From NCBI GenBank assembly GCA_964384675.1, contig CAYLNK010000002.1, forward strand, positions 3,180 through 67,179: a stretch of DNA of 64,000 nucleotides. The letters run 5' to 3'. The notes beneath the pieces were generated by a model. That model was given only the letters and a program-made list of their open reading frames with translations, was not told the DNA's origin and did no database searches. Made by a program: the position numbers and the translations under genes. Origin of the DNA: CAYLNK01 sp964384675. Its GTDB lineage: Bacteria > Acidobacteriota > Thermoanaerobaculia > UBA5066. Positions 1 through 8,909 of this stretch are shown here, one piece after another. Numbering within the stretch: the stretch's first letter is position 1; each line of letters opens with the position of its first letter.

Positions 1-421
1 CGATCGTCGACAGCGGCGAGCGGGTCTTCAGCGGCGTGTAGGCGAAGACGTAGCTCGTCAGGGTGAGGGCGGCGAGGAGAGCCGTCAGCGCGTTCGCGAA
101 GAGGTAGAGCTGAACCGTCCCCGCCACCGAAACCAGGAGGGCGAACGAGAAGGCGAGGCCGACGGGGAGGCGTCCGTCGGGGAGCGGACGGTTGCGTGTG
201 CGCGCCATCCGCCGGTCCACCTCCACCTCCCAGAGCTGGTTGAACGCGCTGGTGCCGCTCGCGACGAGCGCGGTGCCGGCGAGCGTGTGGAGGAGGAGCC
301 CGAGGTCGATCGAGGAGAGCGAGCCCTCGAGACCCGCGACGAACCCGACGGCGGCGGTGAGCACCACGAAGAACGTGATCCGGGGCTTGGTCAGCGAGAT
401 CAGGTCGCGCAGCGTGCTCAC
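1..421 (-). CDS. ctaB: Protohaem IX farnesyltransferase CtaB, C-terminus cut by window edge
   Basis: This membrane prenyltransferase converts haem B to haem O, the step before haem A for aa3-type cytochrome oxidase. About 140 N-terminal residues are visible. They include the UbiA-family Asp-rich motif region (NQLWEVEVDRRMARTRNRPL, roughly residues 41-60), in which polar ligands hold the Mg-diphosphate, and the first membrane helices. I chose the GTG start because it overlaps the ctaA stop by four bases (GTGA), a common arrangement for coupled genes in this genome. Gene order lipoprotein-ctaA-ctaB on one strand indicates an operon. The rest of the gene lies beyond position 1. Family assignment is firm; only the truncation limits the description. 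Confidence 0.93.
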   Translation of the reverse strand, partial: MSTLRDLISLTKPRITFFVVLTAAVGFVAGLEGSLSSIDLGLLLHTLAGTALVASGTSAFNQLWEVEVDRRMARTRNRPLPDGRLPVGLAFSFALLVSVAGTVQLYLFANALTALLAALTLTSYVFAYTPLKTRSPLSTI

Positions 422-1386
422 GCGGGGACCCCCGCTGCGGCGGGCGCGGCCGGGGACGAGGCCACCGAGGCCCGTGACGGCACCGGGCGCAGCGCCCGCG
501 CCAGCGTCTGGGCCGCGGCGACGCCGACGACCCAGGTGAGCGCGCCCATCGCGAGGTGCGCCGTGGTCACCGGTACCGCCTTCCTCGTGTAGACCGAGAG
601 GCCGCCGAGGACGACCTGGGTGACCAGGAGGGCGATCCACGCGCTTCCGAGGAAGCCGAGAAGCCGCGACGCGGGGGCGAGGCGCCGGAGCGCGAACGCC
701 GCCGAGAGGACGAGGACCGTCACGAGGAGGGCTCCCGCCCGGTGCGACATGTGGATCGCCACGCCGCGCTGCACCATCTGCGTGGCCGTGGGCCAGAGCC
801 GGCCGAACGCGAGCGGGAGGTCCGGGACCGCGAGCCCGGCCGCGGTGTGGCGCATCACGGCGCCGAGGAGGATCTGGAGGTAGACGGCGGCCGCCGCCCA
901 GAGCGCCGCCCGGTACGCGAGCCGGAGGGGCCTTTCGGGCGCCGCAGAGACGAGCGACCCGTCCTCGAAGCCGGGGCTCGCCCGGAGGGCCAGCGAGACG
1001 CACAGGGCGAAGACGATCTCGGCGAGCCCGGCGTGGGCCGACGACACGGCGGGCGGGAGCAGGAAGAGGACGGTGACGCCGCCCAGAACCGCCTGGAGCA
1101 GGATCGCGACGAACGCCAGGACCGAGAGGATCCGCAGATCGCGGCGCCGCGAGAAGCGCCACACGATCGCGACCTGGATCCCGACGAGGAACGAGACCGC
1201 CGCCGCCACGAGCCGGTGCCCGTGCTCGTAGAAGATCCCGCCCACCATCGGCGGCATCAGACGGCCGTACGAGAGCGGCCAGTCCGGCACCGCGAGGCCC
1301 GACTCCGTCGAGGTCACGAGCGCGCCGGCCACCAGGAGCAGAAAGACGCCCGTCGCCACGACGCGGGTGGTGTGCTTGACGATCAC
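418..1386 (-). CDS. ctaA: Haem A synthase (CtaA/Cox15 family)
   Basis: This polytopic membrane oxidase hydroxylates haem O to haem A for cytochrome c oxidase. The 322-residue length fits the family. The internal two-fold repeat is visible: residues 28-41 read SGLAVPDWPLSYGR and a second copy near residue 185 reads AGLAVPDLPLAFGR. Each is followed by a haem-ligand histidine region (EHGHRLVA near residue 54; HMSHRAGA near residue 213). The start is GTG. The stop overlaps the ctaB start, and the upstream lipoprotein gene ends 28 bases before this one begins, so the three are probably co-transcribed. The C-terminal 15 or so residues are Ala/Pro-rich and look like an unstructured tail. Confidence 0.95.
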   Translation of the reverse strand: MIVKHTTRVVATGVFLLLVAGALVTSTESGLAVPDWPLSYGRLMPPMVGGIFYEHGHRLVAAAVSFLVGIQVAIVWRFSRRRDLRILSVLAFVAILLQAVLGGVTVLFLLPPAVSSAHAGLAEIVFALCVSLALRASPGFEDGSLVSAAPERPLRLAYRAALWAAAAVYLQILLGAVMRHTAAGLAVPDLPLAFGRLWPTATQMVQRGVAIHMSHRAGALLVTVLVLSAAFALRRLAPASRLLGFLGSAWIALLVTQVVLGGLSVYTRKAVPVTTAHLAMGALTWVVGVAAAQTLARALRPVPSRASVASSPAAPAAAGVPA

Positions 1387-1414
1387 GTCGGGGTCGGTCT
1401 CCTCGCCGCTCGCC

Positions 1415-2260
1415 TCAGGCAGCCGGCTTGAACGTCCAGGTGGTGGCCTTGGCTTCCTTGTCTCCCACGGTCACCTGCTGCGTCTGGGTGCCGAGCTTCT
1501 CGTGCCACGCCTCGACCGTGTAGGTGCCCGGCGGGAGGTCCTTGATGGTGAACGTGCCGTCGGCCGCGGTCACCCCGAAGAACGGGTGAGGGAGGACGCC
1601 GGCGTACGACAGCATCCAGCCGTGCACGTCGCACTTGATCTTGACCATCACCTCGGGCTTGTCGAACTTCTTGGTGTACTTCATCCCCTGCACGGGCATT
1701 CCCAGGTTGAACGCCTCGTTCTTCTCGGGCAGGGCGTGGATGTTGTGGAGCGTCGCGTCGCTGTTGAGGATCTCGAGCGGCTGGCCCGCGACGATCCCGA
1801 AGACGTGCGGGTGGTACATGCACCCCTGCTGGTCGATCTGCACGGGCGTCGTCGGGACCGGGTAGGTCCCCTTGATCCCGTCCTTGACGTAGACGAAGAC
1901 GTGCTGGAGGCCCTTGTCGGGGCCCACGACGAGGTCTTCCTTGGCCACCTCCGACGCGTGCGCCTTGGTGCAGAAAGCGTCGGCCGTCATCTTGATCTTC
2001 TCGGCGATCGGGACCTCGCCGTCGAACGTGATCTTGCCGGTGATCGAGGCCGTACCGGTGGCTCCTGCGGCCGGGGCCGCCGCCGCGGCCGGGGCGGCTC
2101 CGCCCTCCGCCCCCGCCTTCTTCGCTCCGGCGGCCTTCGGGCGATCCTCGTCCTCGTCCTCGCTCCCGCCCCCGCACGACACGGAGAGGGCGAGGCCCAG
2201 GCCCGCCACGGCGACGGCGGTCAGGATTCGGGCGGTGGCGGCGTTCTTCGGGCTCAGCAC
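1415..2260 (-). CDS. Lipoprotein with cupredoxin-like and carboxypeptidase-regulatory-like beta domains
   Basis: This predicted periplasmic lipoprotein has 281 residues. A hydrophobic signal ends in a lipobox-like LSVSC at about residue 29. An Ala/Gly/Glu-rich linker follows, then a beta-rich body. The C-terminal part contains ATLHNIHA and KCDVHGWM, giving a His...Cys-x2-His-x2-Met pattern like a type-1 copper site, then a CarboxypepD_reg-like strand set (GTFTIKDLPPGTYTVEAWH). I chose the GTG start because AAGGAGG sits seven bases upstream. Its position just before ctaA and ctaB suggests a copper or electron-transfer role linked to cytochrome oxidase. That role is inference; the domain match is by motif only. 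A pure structural beta-sandwich protein is the alternative. Confidence 0.7.
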   Translation of the reverse strand: MLSPKNAATARILTAVAVAGLGLALSVSCGGGSEDEDEDRPKAAGAKKAGAEGGAAPAAAAAPAAGATGTASITGKITFDGEVPIAEKIKMTADAFCTKAHASEVAKEDLVVGPDKGLQHVFVYVKDGIKGTYPVPTTPVQIDQQGCMYHPHVFGIVAGQPLEILNSDATLHNIHALPEKNEAFNLGMPVQGMKYTKKFDKPEVMVKIKCDVHGWMLSYAGVLPHPFFGVTAADGTFTIKDLPPGTYTVEAWHEKLGTQTQQVTVGDKEAKATTWTFKPAA

Positions 2261-2381
2261 GATCGGGCCTCCTTGAAAACGGCGGGAAAGGGCGGCGGCG
2301 TGGGCCGTTCCGTCCGGCGGGGAATCCTAGCGGCGGGGCGGGGGGGCGTCAAACGGGGATCCGCCCCGGGCCCCTCTCGCG

Positions 2382-2387
2382 TAGAGT
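2382..2387 (+). promoter_or_regulatory. TANNNT -10-like box close to the start of the racemase gene
   Basis: TAGAGT lies nine bases before the ATG at 2397, and no Shine-Dalgarno sequence is visible. No convincing -35 is seen. The box and the following four bases match the ftsH upstream region (TAGAGTTCGGG in both). This suggests a leaderless or near-leaderless transcript. Confidence 0.35.
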
Positions 2388-2396
2388 TCGGGCGTC

Positions 2397-3503
2397 ATGC
2401 ACGTCGACTTCGCCCGCCTGTTCCACGTCGCGATGCCGCTCAAGTTCCGCTTCCGGACGTCCTTCGGCGAGACCACGACGAAGCGCTTCCTGCTGCTCGA
2501 GCTCCGCTCGGGCGAGCATGCGGGGTGGGGCGAGTGCGTGGCCGAGGAAGACCCGTTCTACTCGCCCGAGACGACGGCCACCGCCGAGCACGTCCTGTCC
2601 CGTCATCTCCTGCCGCTCGTCCTGGGGCGCGAGCTCGCGGGTCCCGAGGCGTTCGACGCTCTGGCCGCCCGCGTCCGCGGGCATCGGATGGCCAAGGGGG
2701 CCGTGGAGGCCGCGCTTCGCGATCTGGCAGCGCGCGCGGCCGGGGTCTCGCTCGCCCGCTCGATCGGTGGATCGCGGATCGCGAACGAGGTCGGCGTCTC
2801 GCTCGGCCTCTCGTCCAGCGTCGCCGAGACCGTGGAGAACGTGAGGCGCCACGTGGGCCAGGGCTACCGGCGGATCAAGCTGAAGATCGAGCCGGGCGCG
2901 GACGTCGACCGGGTCTCGGCGACACGGGAGGCGTTCCCCGACATCCCGCTCACGGTGGACGCGAACGCGGCGTATCGGCCCGAGCAGGCCGACCTCATCC
3001 GCGCGCTCGACCCGTTCCGGCTGGACTACATCGAGCAGCCCCTCCACCACGAGGACCTCCTCCGGCACGCCGAGCTCCAGAAGTCGATGCAGACCCCGAT
3101 CTGCCTGGACGAGTCGATCCGATCGGCCGAGGACGCCCGCGCCGCGATCGCCCTCGGGGCGTGCCGCGTGATCAACGTGAAGCTCGGGCGGGTGGGCGGC
3201 TACGGCGAGGCCCTCCGGATCCACGAGATCGCCGCCGCGGCCGGCGTCCCGCTGTGGTGCGGCGGCATGCTCGAGGCGGGCGTCGGCCGCGCGCACAACA
3301 TCGCGCTGGCCAGCCTGCCGGCCTTCAGCAAGCCTGGCGACACGGCCTCCTCCTCGCGCTACTTCGAGGAGGACCTCGTCGAGCCGGCGCCGGAGGCCAC
3401 CGACGGTCTCATGCCGGTGCCCACCGGGCCCGGGATCGGCGTCGAGGTGCGGCACGATCGCCTCCAGAGATTCGTGACCAGCGTGGCGGAGATCCGTCCG
3501 TGA
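2397..3503 (+). CDS. Enolase-superfamily N-acylamino-acid racemase / o-succinylbenzoate synthase
   Basis: This is a member of the MenC2/NSAR branch of the muconate-lactonizing subgroup, 368 residues, full length. The catalytic set is complete: K161-x-K163 (KLK), metal ligands D188 (VDAN), E213 (IEQP) and D238 (LDES), and the second base K262 (NVKLGR). Enzymes of this branch racemise N-succinylamino acids and/or dehydrate SHCHC in menaquinone synthesis. No other men genes are nearby. Instead the gene overlaps an M20 deacylase gene (GTGA), which in turn overlaps a GNAT gene. That is the arrangement known for the D-to-L amino-acid pathway via N-succinyl intermediates. N-succinylamino-acid racemase is therefore the preferred activity, inferred from context. 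Confidence 0.85.
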   Translation: MHVDFARLFHVAMPLKFRFRTSFGETTTKRFLLLELRSGEHAGWGECVAEEDPFYSPETTATAEHVLSRHLLPLVLGRELAGPEAFDALAARVRGHRMAKGAVEAALRDLAARAAGVSLARSIGGSRIANEVGVSLGLSSSVAETVENVRRHVGQGYRRIKLKIEPGADVDRVSATREAFPDIPLTVDANAAYRPEQADLIRALDPFRLDYIEQPLHHEDLLRHAELQKSMQTPICLDESIRSAEDARAAIALGACRVINVKLGRVGGYGEALRIHEIAAAAGVPLWCGGMLEAGVGRAHNIALASLPAFSKPGDTASSSRYFEEDLVEPAPEATDGLMPVPTGPGIGVEVRHDRLQRFVTSVAEIRP

Positions 3504-4654
3504 GCGCGGCTCCGGAGCGGATCGAAGCGCTCGCCGCGTATTTCACGGCACGCGCGGACGCGCTCCTCGCGGACCTCGAATCGCTCGTGACGCGCGAGAG
3601 CCCGTCGGAGGAGGCGGAGAAGGTCTCTGCCCTGGCGGCGTGGATCGCCGGCCGGCTCACGCGTTCGGGCCTGGTCCCCGAGGCCGTGCCGTGCGAGGGG
3701 CGCGGCGACGCCTTCCGGCTCCGGCTCGGAACGGGGGAGGGTGGCACGCTCCTGCTGGGGCACCTCGACACCGTGTGGCCGGCCGGAACGCTCGGCGAGA
3801 TTCCGTTCCGGGTCGAGGACGGCAACGCGCGCGGCCCCGGCGTCTTCGACATGAAGGGCGGCATCGCCGTGGCGCTGTCGGTCCTCGACGCGATTGCCGA
3901 GGGTGCGGTCACGCCGGCCGCGCCGGTGACGCTGCTCCTCACGCCGGACGAGGAGATCGGGAGCCACGCGTCGCGCGACCTGCTGGTGGCCGAGGCCAGG
4001 CGGCGTCAGAGGGTGCTGGTGCTCGAGCCGTCGGGCGACGGCGGGGCGGCGAAGGTGGCCCGCAAGGGGACGGGCCTCGTCGTGGCCCGCTTCCACGGTG
4101 TCGCCTCGCACGCCGGGCTCGACCCCGAGAAGGGGGCCTCGGCCCTCGCGGAGATGGCCCGGTACGTCCTCTACGCCGAGGCGCTCGCCGACCTCGCCGT
4201 CGGGACCAGCGTCGTGCCGACCGTCGCGTCGGCGGGGACGAAGAGCAACGTGGTGCCCGAGCGGGCGGAGGTGACCGTGGACTACCGGGTGTGGGACGGC
4301 GCGGAAGGGGATCGCGTGACCTCGGCGCTCACGTCGTACCGCTGCGCCGATCCGCGCGTGACGGTCGAGGTCGAGGGGGGCGTCAACCGCCCGCCGATGG
4401 AGCCGAGCGACACCTCGCTCGCGATCCACCGTCGGGCCGCCGCGATCGCCGAGCGGCTCGGGTTCGCGCTGCCGGGGACCCGCGTGGGAGGCGGCTCCGA
4501 CGGCAACCTGACGTCGGCCGCCGGCGTGTCGACCCTGGACGGTCTCGGCCCGGCCGGTGCCGGCGCGCACGCCCGGCACGAGAGGCTGGAGGTGGCCGAC
4601 CTGCCCCGCCGCGCGGCCCTCCTCGCGGCGCTCCTCGAGGAGGTGCCGTCGTGA
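3500..4654 (+). CDS. M20 family metallopeptidase, candidate N-succinyl-L-amino-acid deacylase
   Basis: The product is a cytoplasmic binuclear-zinc hydrolase of 384 residues, the normal length for ArgE/DapE/carboxypeptidase-G2 relatives. Expected ligands and motifs are present: GHLDTV (His and nearby Asp), FDMKGG (bridging Asp), TPDEEIGS (catalytic and metal Glu pair), and a C-terminal HARHER histidine. A dimerisation (lid) domain sits between them, around residues 190-300. The GTG start at 3500 overlaps the racemase stop; a longer upstream reading frame would run through the racemase gene out of phase and is not credible. Between a racemase and a GNAT acyltransferase, it most likely removes the succinyl group from the L-isomer. 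The exact acyl specificity cannot be read from sequence. Confidence 0.85.
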   Translation: MSAAPERIEALAAYFTARADALLADLESLVTRESPSEEAEKVSALAAWIAGRLTRSGLVPEAVPCEGRGDAFRLRLGTGEGGTLLLGHLDTVWPAGTLGEIPFRVEDGNARGPGVFDMKGGIAVALSVLDAIAEGAVTPAAPVTLLLTPDEEIGSHASRDLLVAEARRRQRVLVLEPSGDGGAAKVARKGTGLVVARFHGVASHAGLDPEKGASALAEMARYVLYAEALADLAVGTSVVPTVASAGTKSNVVPERAEVTVDYRVWDGAEGDRVTSALTSYRCADPRVTVEVEGGVNRPPMEPSDTSLAIHRRAAAIAERLGFALPGTRVGGGSDGNLTSAAGVSTLDGLGPAGAGAHARHERLEVADLPRRAALLAALLEEVPS

Positions 4655-5430
4655 CGGCGCGCCTGGCGCTCCGCGAGCTGGCGAGTCCCGCCGAGTTCCG
4701 TGAGACGATGGACGTCTCCAAGGAGGCGTGGCAGTTCGCCGACCGCGAGGTCTCCCCGGCGGCCGACCTGATCGCCGCGACGCACGCCGGAGGCCTGACC
4801 GCCGGCGCGTTCCTCGGCAAGCGGATGATCGGCTTCGTCCATGGGGTGCCTCGGGTCAACCGCGGGGAGCCGTGCCTTCACTCGCACCTCCTCGCCATCC
4901 GGCCCGAAGCCCAGGGTAAGCGCCTCTCGGCGAAGCTGAAGCTGTTCCAGCGCGACTGGAGCCTGGCGCGCGGGATCCGTCTCGTCACCTGGACCTACGA
5001 CCCGTTCCTGATCAAGAACGCCAAGCTGAACCTGGGCCGTCTGCGCGCCACGGTCTCGGCGCTGCTGCCCGATTTCTACGGTCACATGGGGGGGATCTAC
5101 GGGGCCATCCCGACGGACCGCTTCGAGGTGTCGTGGCGGCTCGACGACCCGATCGTCGAGCGGGCCGCGCGCGGGGAGGAGCCGCTCCCGGGCCGGGACA
5201 CGAGCGAGCTGCCGGTCGCGCTGCCCGGGCGGAGGCTTCCGTCCGCTCCGTCGGTGCTCGTCCCGTTTCCCGCCGGCGCGCCGGGCCTCTACCGGACCCA
5301 CCCCGAGGTGGCGATCGCCGCCCGGCGGAGCTTCGGGAGGACCGTCACCCGCCTCTTCGAGCGGGGCTACGTGGCGATCGGCGTCGTCGAGCGGCCGGAC
5401 GGTCCCGCCTATCTCCTCGAGCGCCACTAG
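4651..5430 (+). CDS. GNAT-family acyltransferase, candidate amino-acid N-succinyltransferase
   Basis: The protein has 259 residues. Its acyl-CoA binding motif is RPEAQGKRLSAKLK, following LLAI, around residues 82-97. A conserved core follows with WTYDP and FYG, typical of the GNAT subgroup often annotated as predicted acetyltransferases linked to N-acylamino-acid racemases. The GTG start at 4651 overlaps the M20 stop by four bases, so the three genes should be translationally coupled. In the known pathway this enzyme would load succinyl-CoA onto a D-amino acid. Family is well supported; the donor and acceptor are inferred from neighbours. Confidence 0.78.
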   Translation: MTARLALRELASPAEFRETMDVSKEAWQFADREVSPAADLIAATHAGGLTAGAFLGKRMIGFVHGVPRVNRGEPCLHSHLLAIRPEAQGKRLSAKLKLFQRDWSLARGIRLVTWTYDPFLIKNAKLNLGRLRATVSALLPDFYGHMGGIYGAIPTDRFEVSWRLDDPIVERAARGEEPLPGRDTSELPVALPGRRLPSAPSVLVPFPAGAPGLYRTHPEVAIAARRSFGRTVTRLFERGYVAIGVVERPDGPAYLLERH

Positions 5431-5638
5431 TGGCGTGTCAGCGAAGAATCCGAAGCGCCTGCCCGGCCCTCGACGCCGATAGCGGCATTGGTGCGCAGAC
5501 GCTCGGCGAAGATGGAGGAGCCCCTTCAGCCCTCGGTCTGCGCGCCTGGCTCTCGGCGCCGATCGCCGTCGCATACACCTCGCCTTCCTCGCTGGCGCGC
5601 CACTAGAATCCCGTGCGTATCGACCGGAAGGAGAAGAC

Positions 5639-5926
5639 ATGAAACGTCTCAGCAGCCTCGCCGCCGCCCTGGTCCTGGCGTCCGCCCTGACGGCGTCCGC
5701 TCACGATCTGAAGACCGACAGCTTCCAGGTCACCGGGACCGTCTCCGCCGTCGACGACGGCTCGGTCACCGTGATGAAGGGGAAGGAGCGCTTCCACATC
5801 ACCCGCGACGCGGCCACGAAGGTCACGGGCGACCTGAAGGTGGGCGCCAAGGTGACGATCGCGTACAAGATGTACGCGGTCTCGGCCGAGGTGAAGGAAG
5901 AGAAGGCCGCCGCGAAGAAGAAGTAG
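5639..5926 (+). CDS. Small secreted protein with a DUF5666/OB-like beta domain
   Basis: The product has 95 residues. Residues 1-21 form a clear signal peptide ending TASA before HDLKTD. The mature part is about 60 residues of beta strands (SFQVTGTVSAVDDGSVTVMK, then ITRDAATKVTGDL and GAKVTIAYKM) followed by a Lys/Ala tail. The pattern resembles small OB-like periplasmic proteins that appear in many Gram-negatives. AAGGAGAAG precedes the ATG closely, so the start is secure. A TAGAAT -10-like box at 5604-5609 could start its transcript. No specific function is recognised. Confidence 0.75.
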   Translation: MKRLSSLAAALVLASALTASAHDLKTDSFQVTGTVSAVDDGSVTVMKGKERFHITRDAATKVTGDLKVGAKVTIAYKMYAVSAEVKEEKAAAKKK

Positions 5927-5971
5927 CGGCTGGCTGCCGGAGCGGGGGCGCGCTGCCTCCGCTCGTCCGCC

Positions 5972-7054
<1,083 letters not shown>

Positions 7055-7088
7055 GGTGCCGGGGGGCGGCGGCGGGAGGCCGCCGGTG

Positions 7089-7115
7089 GCACCCGCCCGC
7101 GTGGCGGGCGGGTGC
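7089..7115 (-). repeat. Strong inverted repeat between rpmE and prfA
   Basis: GCACCCGCCCGC and GCGGGCGGGTGC form a perfect 12-bp stem with a GTG loop (or an 11-bp stem with a 5-base loop). No T-run follows on either strand, so it is not a canonical terminator. It may limit read-through or stabilise the rpmE message. Confidence 0.6.
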
Positions 7116-7123
7116 TAGGCCGT

Positions 7124-7384
7124 TCAGGCGGGTGTGGCTTCCGGGGCGGCCGCCGCGGTCTTCTTCTTCGGGGCGCTCGCCGGGGTCCGGTTGGCCCAGC
7201 GCTTCTGGAAGCGCTCGACGCGGCCCTCGGTGTCGACGAGCTTCGCCTTGCCGGTGAAGAACGGGTGGCAGCTGGAGCAGATCTCGAGCCTCAGCTCGTT
7301 CTTCGTGCTGCGGGTCTTCCAGGTGGTGCCGCACGCACAGTGCACGCTGACTTCCTGGTACTGCGGGTGGATCTTTTCTTTCAT
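7124..7384 (-). CDS. rpmE: 50S ribosomal protein L31, zinc-binding type
   Basis: The protein has 86 residues starting MKEKIHPQYQ, the classical L31 start; a longer frame upstream lacks support. The zinc-binding C+ form is shown by HCACGTTW and CSSCHPFFTG (CxC plus CxxC). The C-terminus carries an Ala/Lys/Thr-rich extension of about 20 residues beyond the usual end (after FQKRW). It precedes prfA on the same strand, suggesting co-transcription of the two translation genes. Confidence 0.95.
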   Translation of the reverse strand: MKEKIHPQYQEVSVHCACGTTWKTRSTKNELRLEICSSCHPFFTGKAKLVDTEGRVERFQKRWANRTPASAPKKKTAAAAPEATPA

Positions 7385-7483
7385 GAGGGAGTCTCCCGGC
7401 CGCGGCCGCTTTGGTAAGCCCCGGCGCAAACCGCGGATACTAGCATGGGCCGCCGGCCGCGTCGGCCGGCCCGCGCCGCGGGA

Positions 7484-8890
7484 TCAGGCGGTTCGCTCGG
7501 CCCGGCCCGTGAAGGCCACGAACTCGCCGCTCCGTCCCTCGCGCAGCATGCCGTGCCGCTTGAGCATCTCGTTGAGGGTCGTCGGCTTCAGGCCCAGGAG
7601 CTCGGCCGCGCGCTTCTGAACGCCTCCGGCGCGGTTCATGGCGGCGGCCAGGAGGGAGCGCTCGTACGCCGCGACGGCGTCCTTGAAGTCGAGCCCGTCC
7701 GACGGGAGGGTCGCGGGCCGTGGCACCGAGCGGCGCACCGCGTCCGGCAGCTGCTCGACGTCGATCACCCCGTGCCCGAGCACGAGGGCGCGCTCCAGGA
7801 CGTTCTCCAGCTCGCGCACGTTGCCGGGCCAGTCGTGGTCGAGGAGGGCCTTCATCGCGCCCGGCGTGACCGACGGGATCGGCCGGCCGTTCTCGGCGGC
7901 CGCTCGCGCGACCAGCGCCTCGACGAGCAGGGGGATGTCCTCCTTCCGGTCGCGCAGGGGCGGAAGGGCGATCGTGATGACACAGAGCCGGTAGTAGAGG
8001 TCCTCGCGGAAGCGCCCCTCGGAGACGAGGCGAGGCAGGTCGGCGTTGGTCGCCGCGATGACGCGCACGTCCGAGCGGATCGACTCCACCGCGCCGACCG
8101 GCAGGAACTCGCGTTCCTGGAGCACGCGCAGGAGCTTGGCCTGCGTCTCCATCGGCACGGTCCCGATCTCGTCGAAGAAGATCGTGCCGCCGTCGGCCAC
8201 CTTGAAGAGCCCCTTCTTGTCGGAGACAGCGCCCGTGAAGGAGCCGCGCACGTGTCCGAAGAGGTTCGACTCCAGGAGGTCCGGCGGCAGCGCGCCCGAG
8301 TGGACGGTCACGAACGGGCCCGCCGCGCGCGGGGAGAGCCGGTGGAGCGCCTTGGCGACGAGCTCCTTGCCGGTCCCGCTCTCGCCGATGACGAGGATGG
8401 TCGAGCGGGCCGAGGCGGCTTGCCGCACGGTCTCGTACACCTTCTCCATCACGGGCGCCCGGCCCACCAGCTCGCGCAGGTCCTTGCCCTCCCCGAGCCG
8501 GGCCTTCAGCGCGCGGTTCTCGACGACGAGGCGCCGCTTCTCGAGCGCCTGCTTGACGACGTGGACGACCTCCTCGTTCCGGAACGGCTTCGGCAGGTAA
8601 TGGAAGGCGCCCTCACGCATCGCCGCGATCGCGCTCTCGACGGACGAGTACGCCGTCACCACGACGACGGGCATCTCGGGCCATCGGGCGCGCACCTCGC
8701 CGAGCAGCTCGAGCCCCGGGCGGTCCGGGAGCATCAGGTCGAGCAGCAGGAGGTCGAACGGCTCGCGGGCGAGGCGCTCCAGGCCCTCACCGGCGCTCGC
8801 GGCCTCGCGGGTCTTGAAGCCCGCCTTGGCCAGGACCGTGCGCAGGACGTCGCGGATGACCGGTTCGTCGTCGAGGATGAGGATGGTCAT
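7484..8890 (-). CDS. Sigma-54-dependent response regulator (NtrC family)
   Basis: The protein has 468 residues in three domains. The receiver has acidic pocket D7/D8 and phosphoacceptor D51 (LLLLD51LMLPD). An AAA+ sigma-54 activation domain spans roughly 140-375, with Walker A GESGTGKE and Walker B GGTIFFDE. A Fis-type helix-turn-helix lies at the C-terminus (KRAAELLGLKPTTLNEMLKR). The loop that contacts sigma-54 reads GSFTGA instead of the usual GAFTGA. The partner kinase gene ends 19 bases upstream, so the two form one operon. A sigma-54 promoter is visible in front of the kinase gene, suggesting the pair is autoregulated. The DNA targets are unknown. Confidence 0.93.
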   Translation of the reverse strand: MTILILDDEPVIRDVLRTVLAKAGFKTREAASAGEGLERLAREPFDLLLLDLMLPDRPGLELLGEVRARWPEMPVVVVTAYSSVESAIAAMREGAFHYLPKPFRNEEVVHVVKQALEKRRLVVENRALKARLGEGKDLRELVGRAPVMEKVYETVRQAASARSTILVIGESGTGKELVAKALHRLSPRAAGPFVTVHSGALPPDLLESNLFGHVRGSFTGAVSDKKGLFKVADGGTIFFDEIGTVPMETQAKLLRVLQEREFLPVGAVESIRSDVRVIAATNADLPRLVSEGRFREDLYYRLCVITIALPPLRDRKEDIPLLVEALVARAAAENGRPIPSVTPGAMKALLDHDWPGNVRELENVLERALVLGHGVIDVEQLPDAVRRSVPRPATLPSDGLDFKDAVAAYERSLLAAAMNRAGGVQKRAAELLGLKPTTLNEMLKRHGMLREGRSGEFVAFTGRAERTA

Positions 8891-8909
8891 GCCGTGGTCC
8901 TCTCGCTGG

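Noticed and set aside
5431..5606. A second GCGCCACTAG-like end after the GNAT gene, as if its tail were duplicated
   Set aside because: Similarity is limited to about 12 bases at the stop, and the rest of the spacer does not align convincingly with the gene end.
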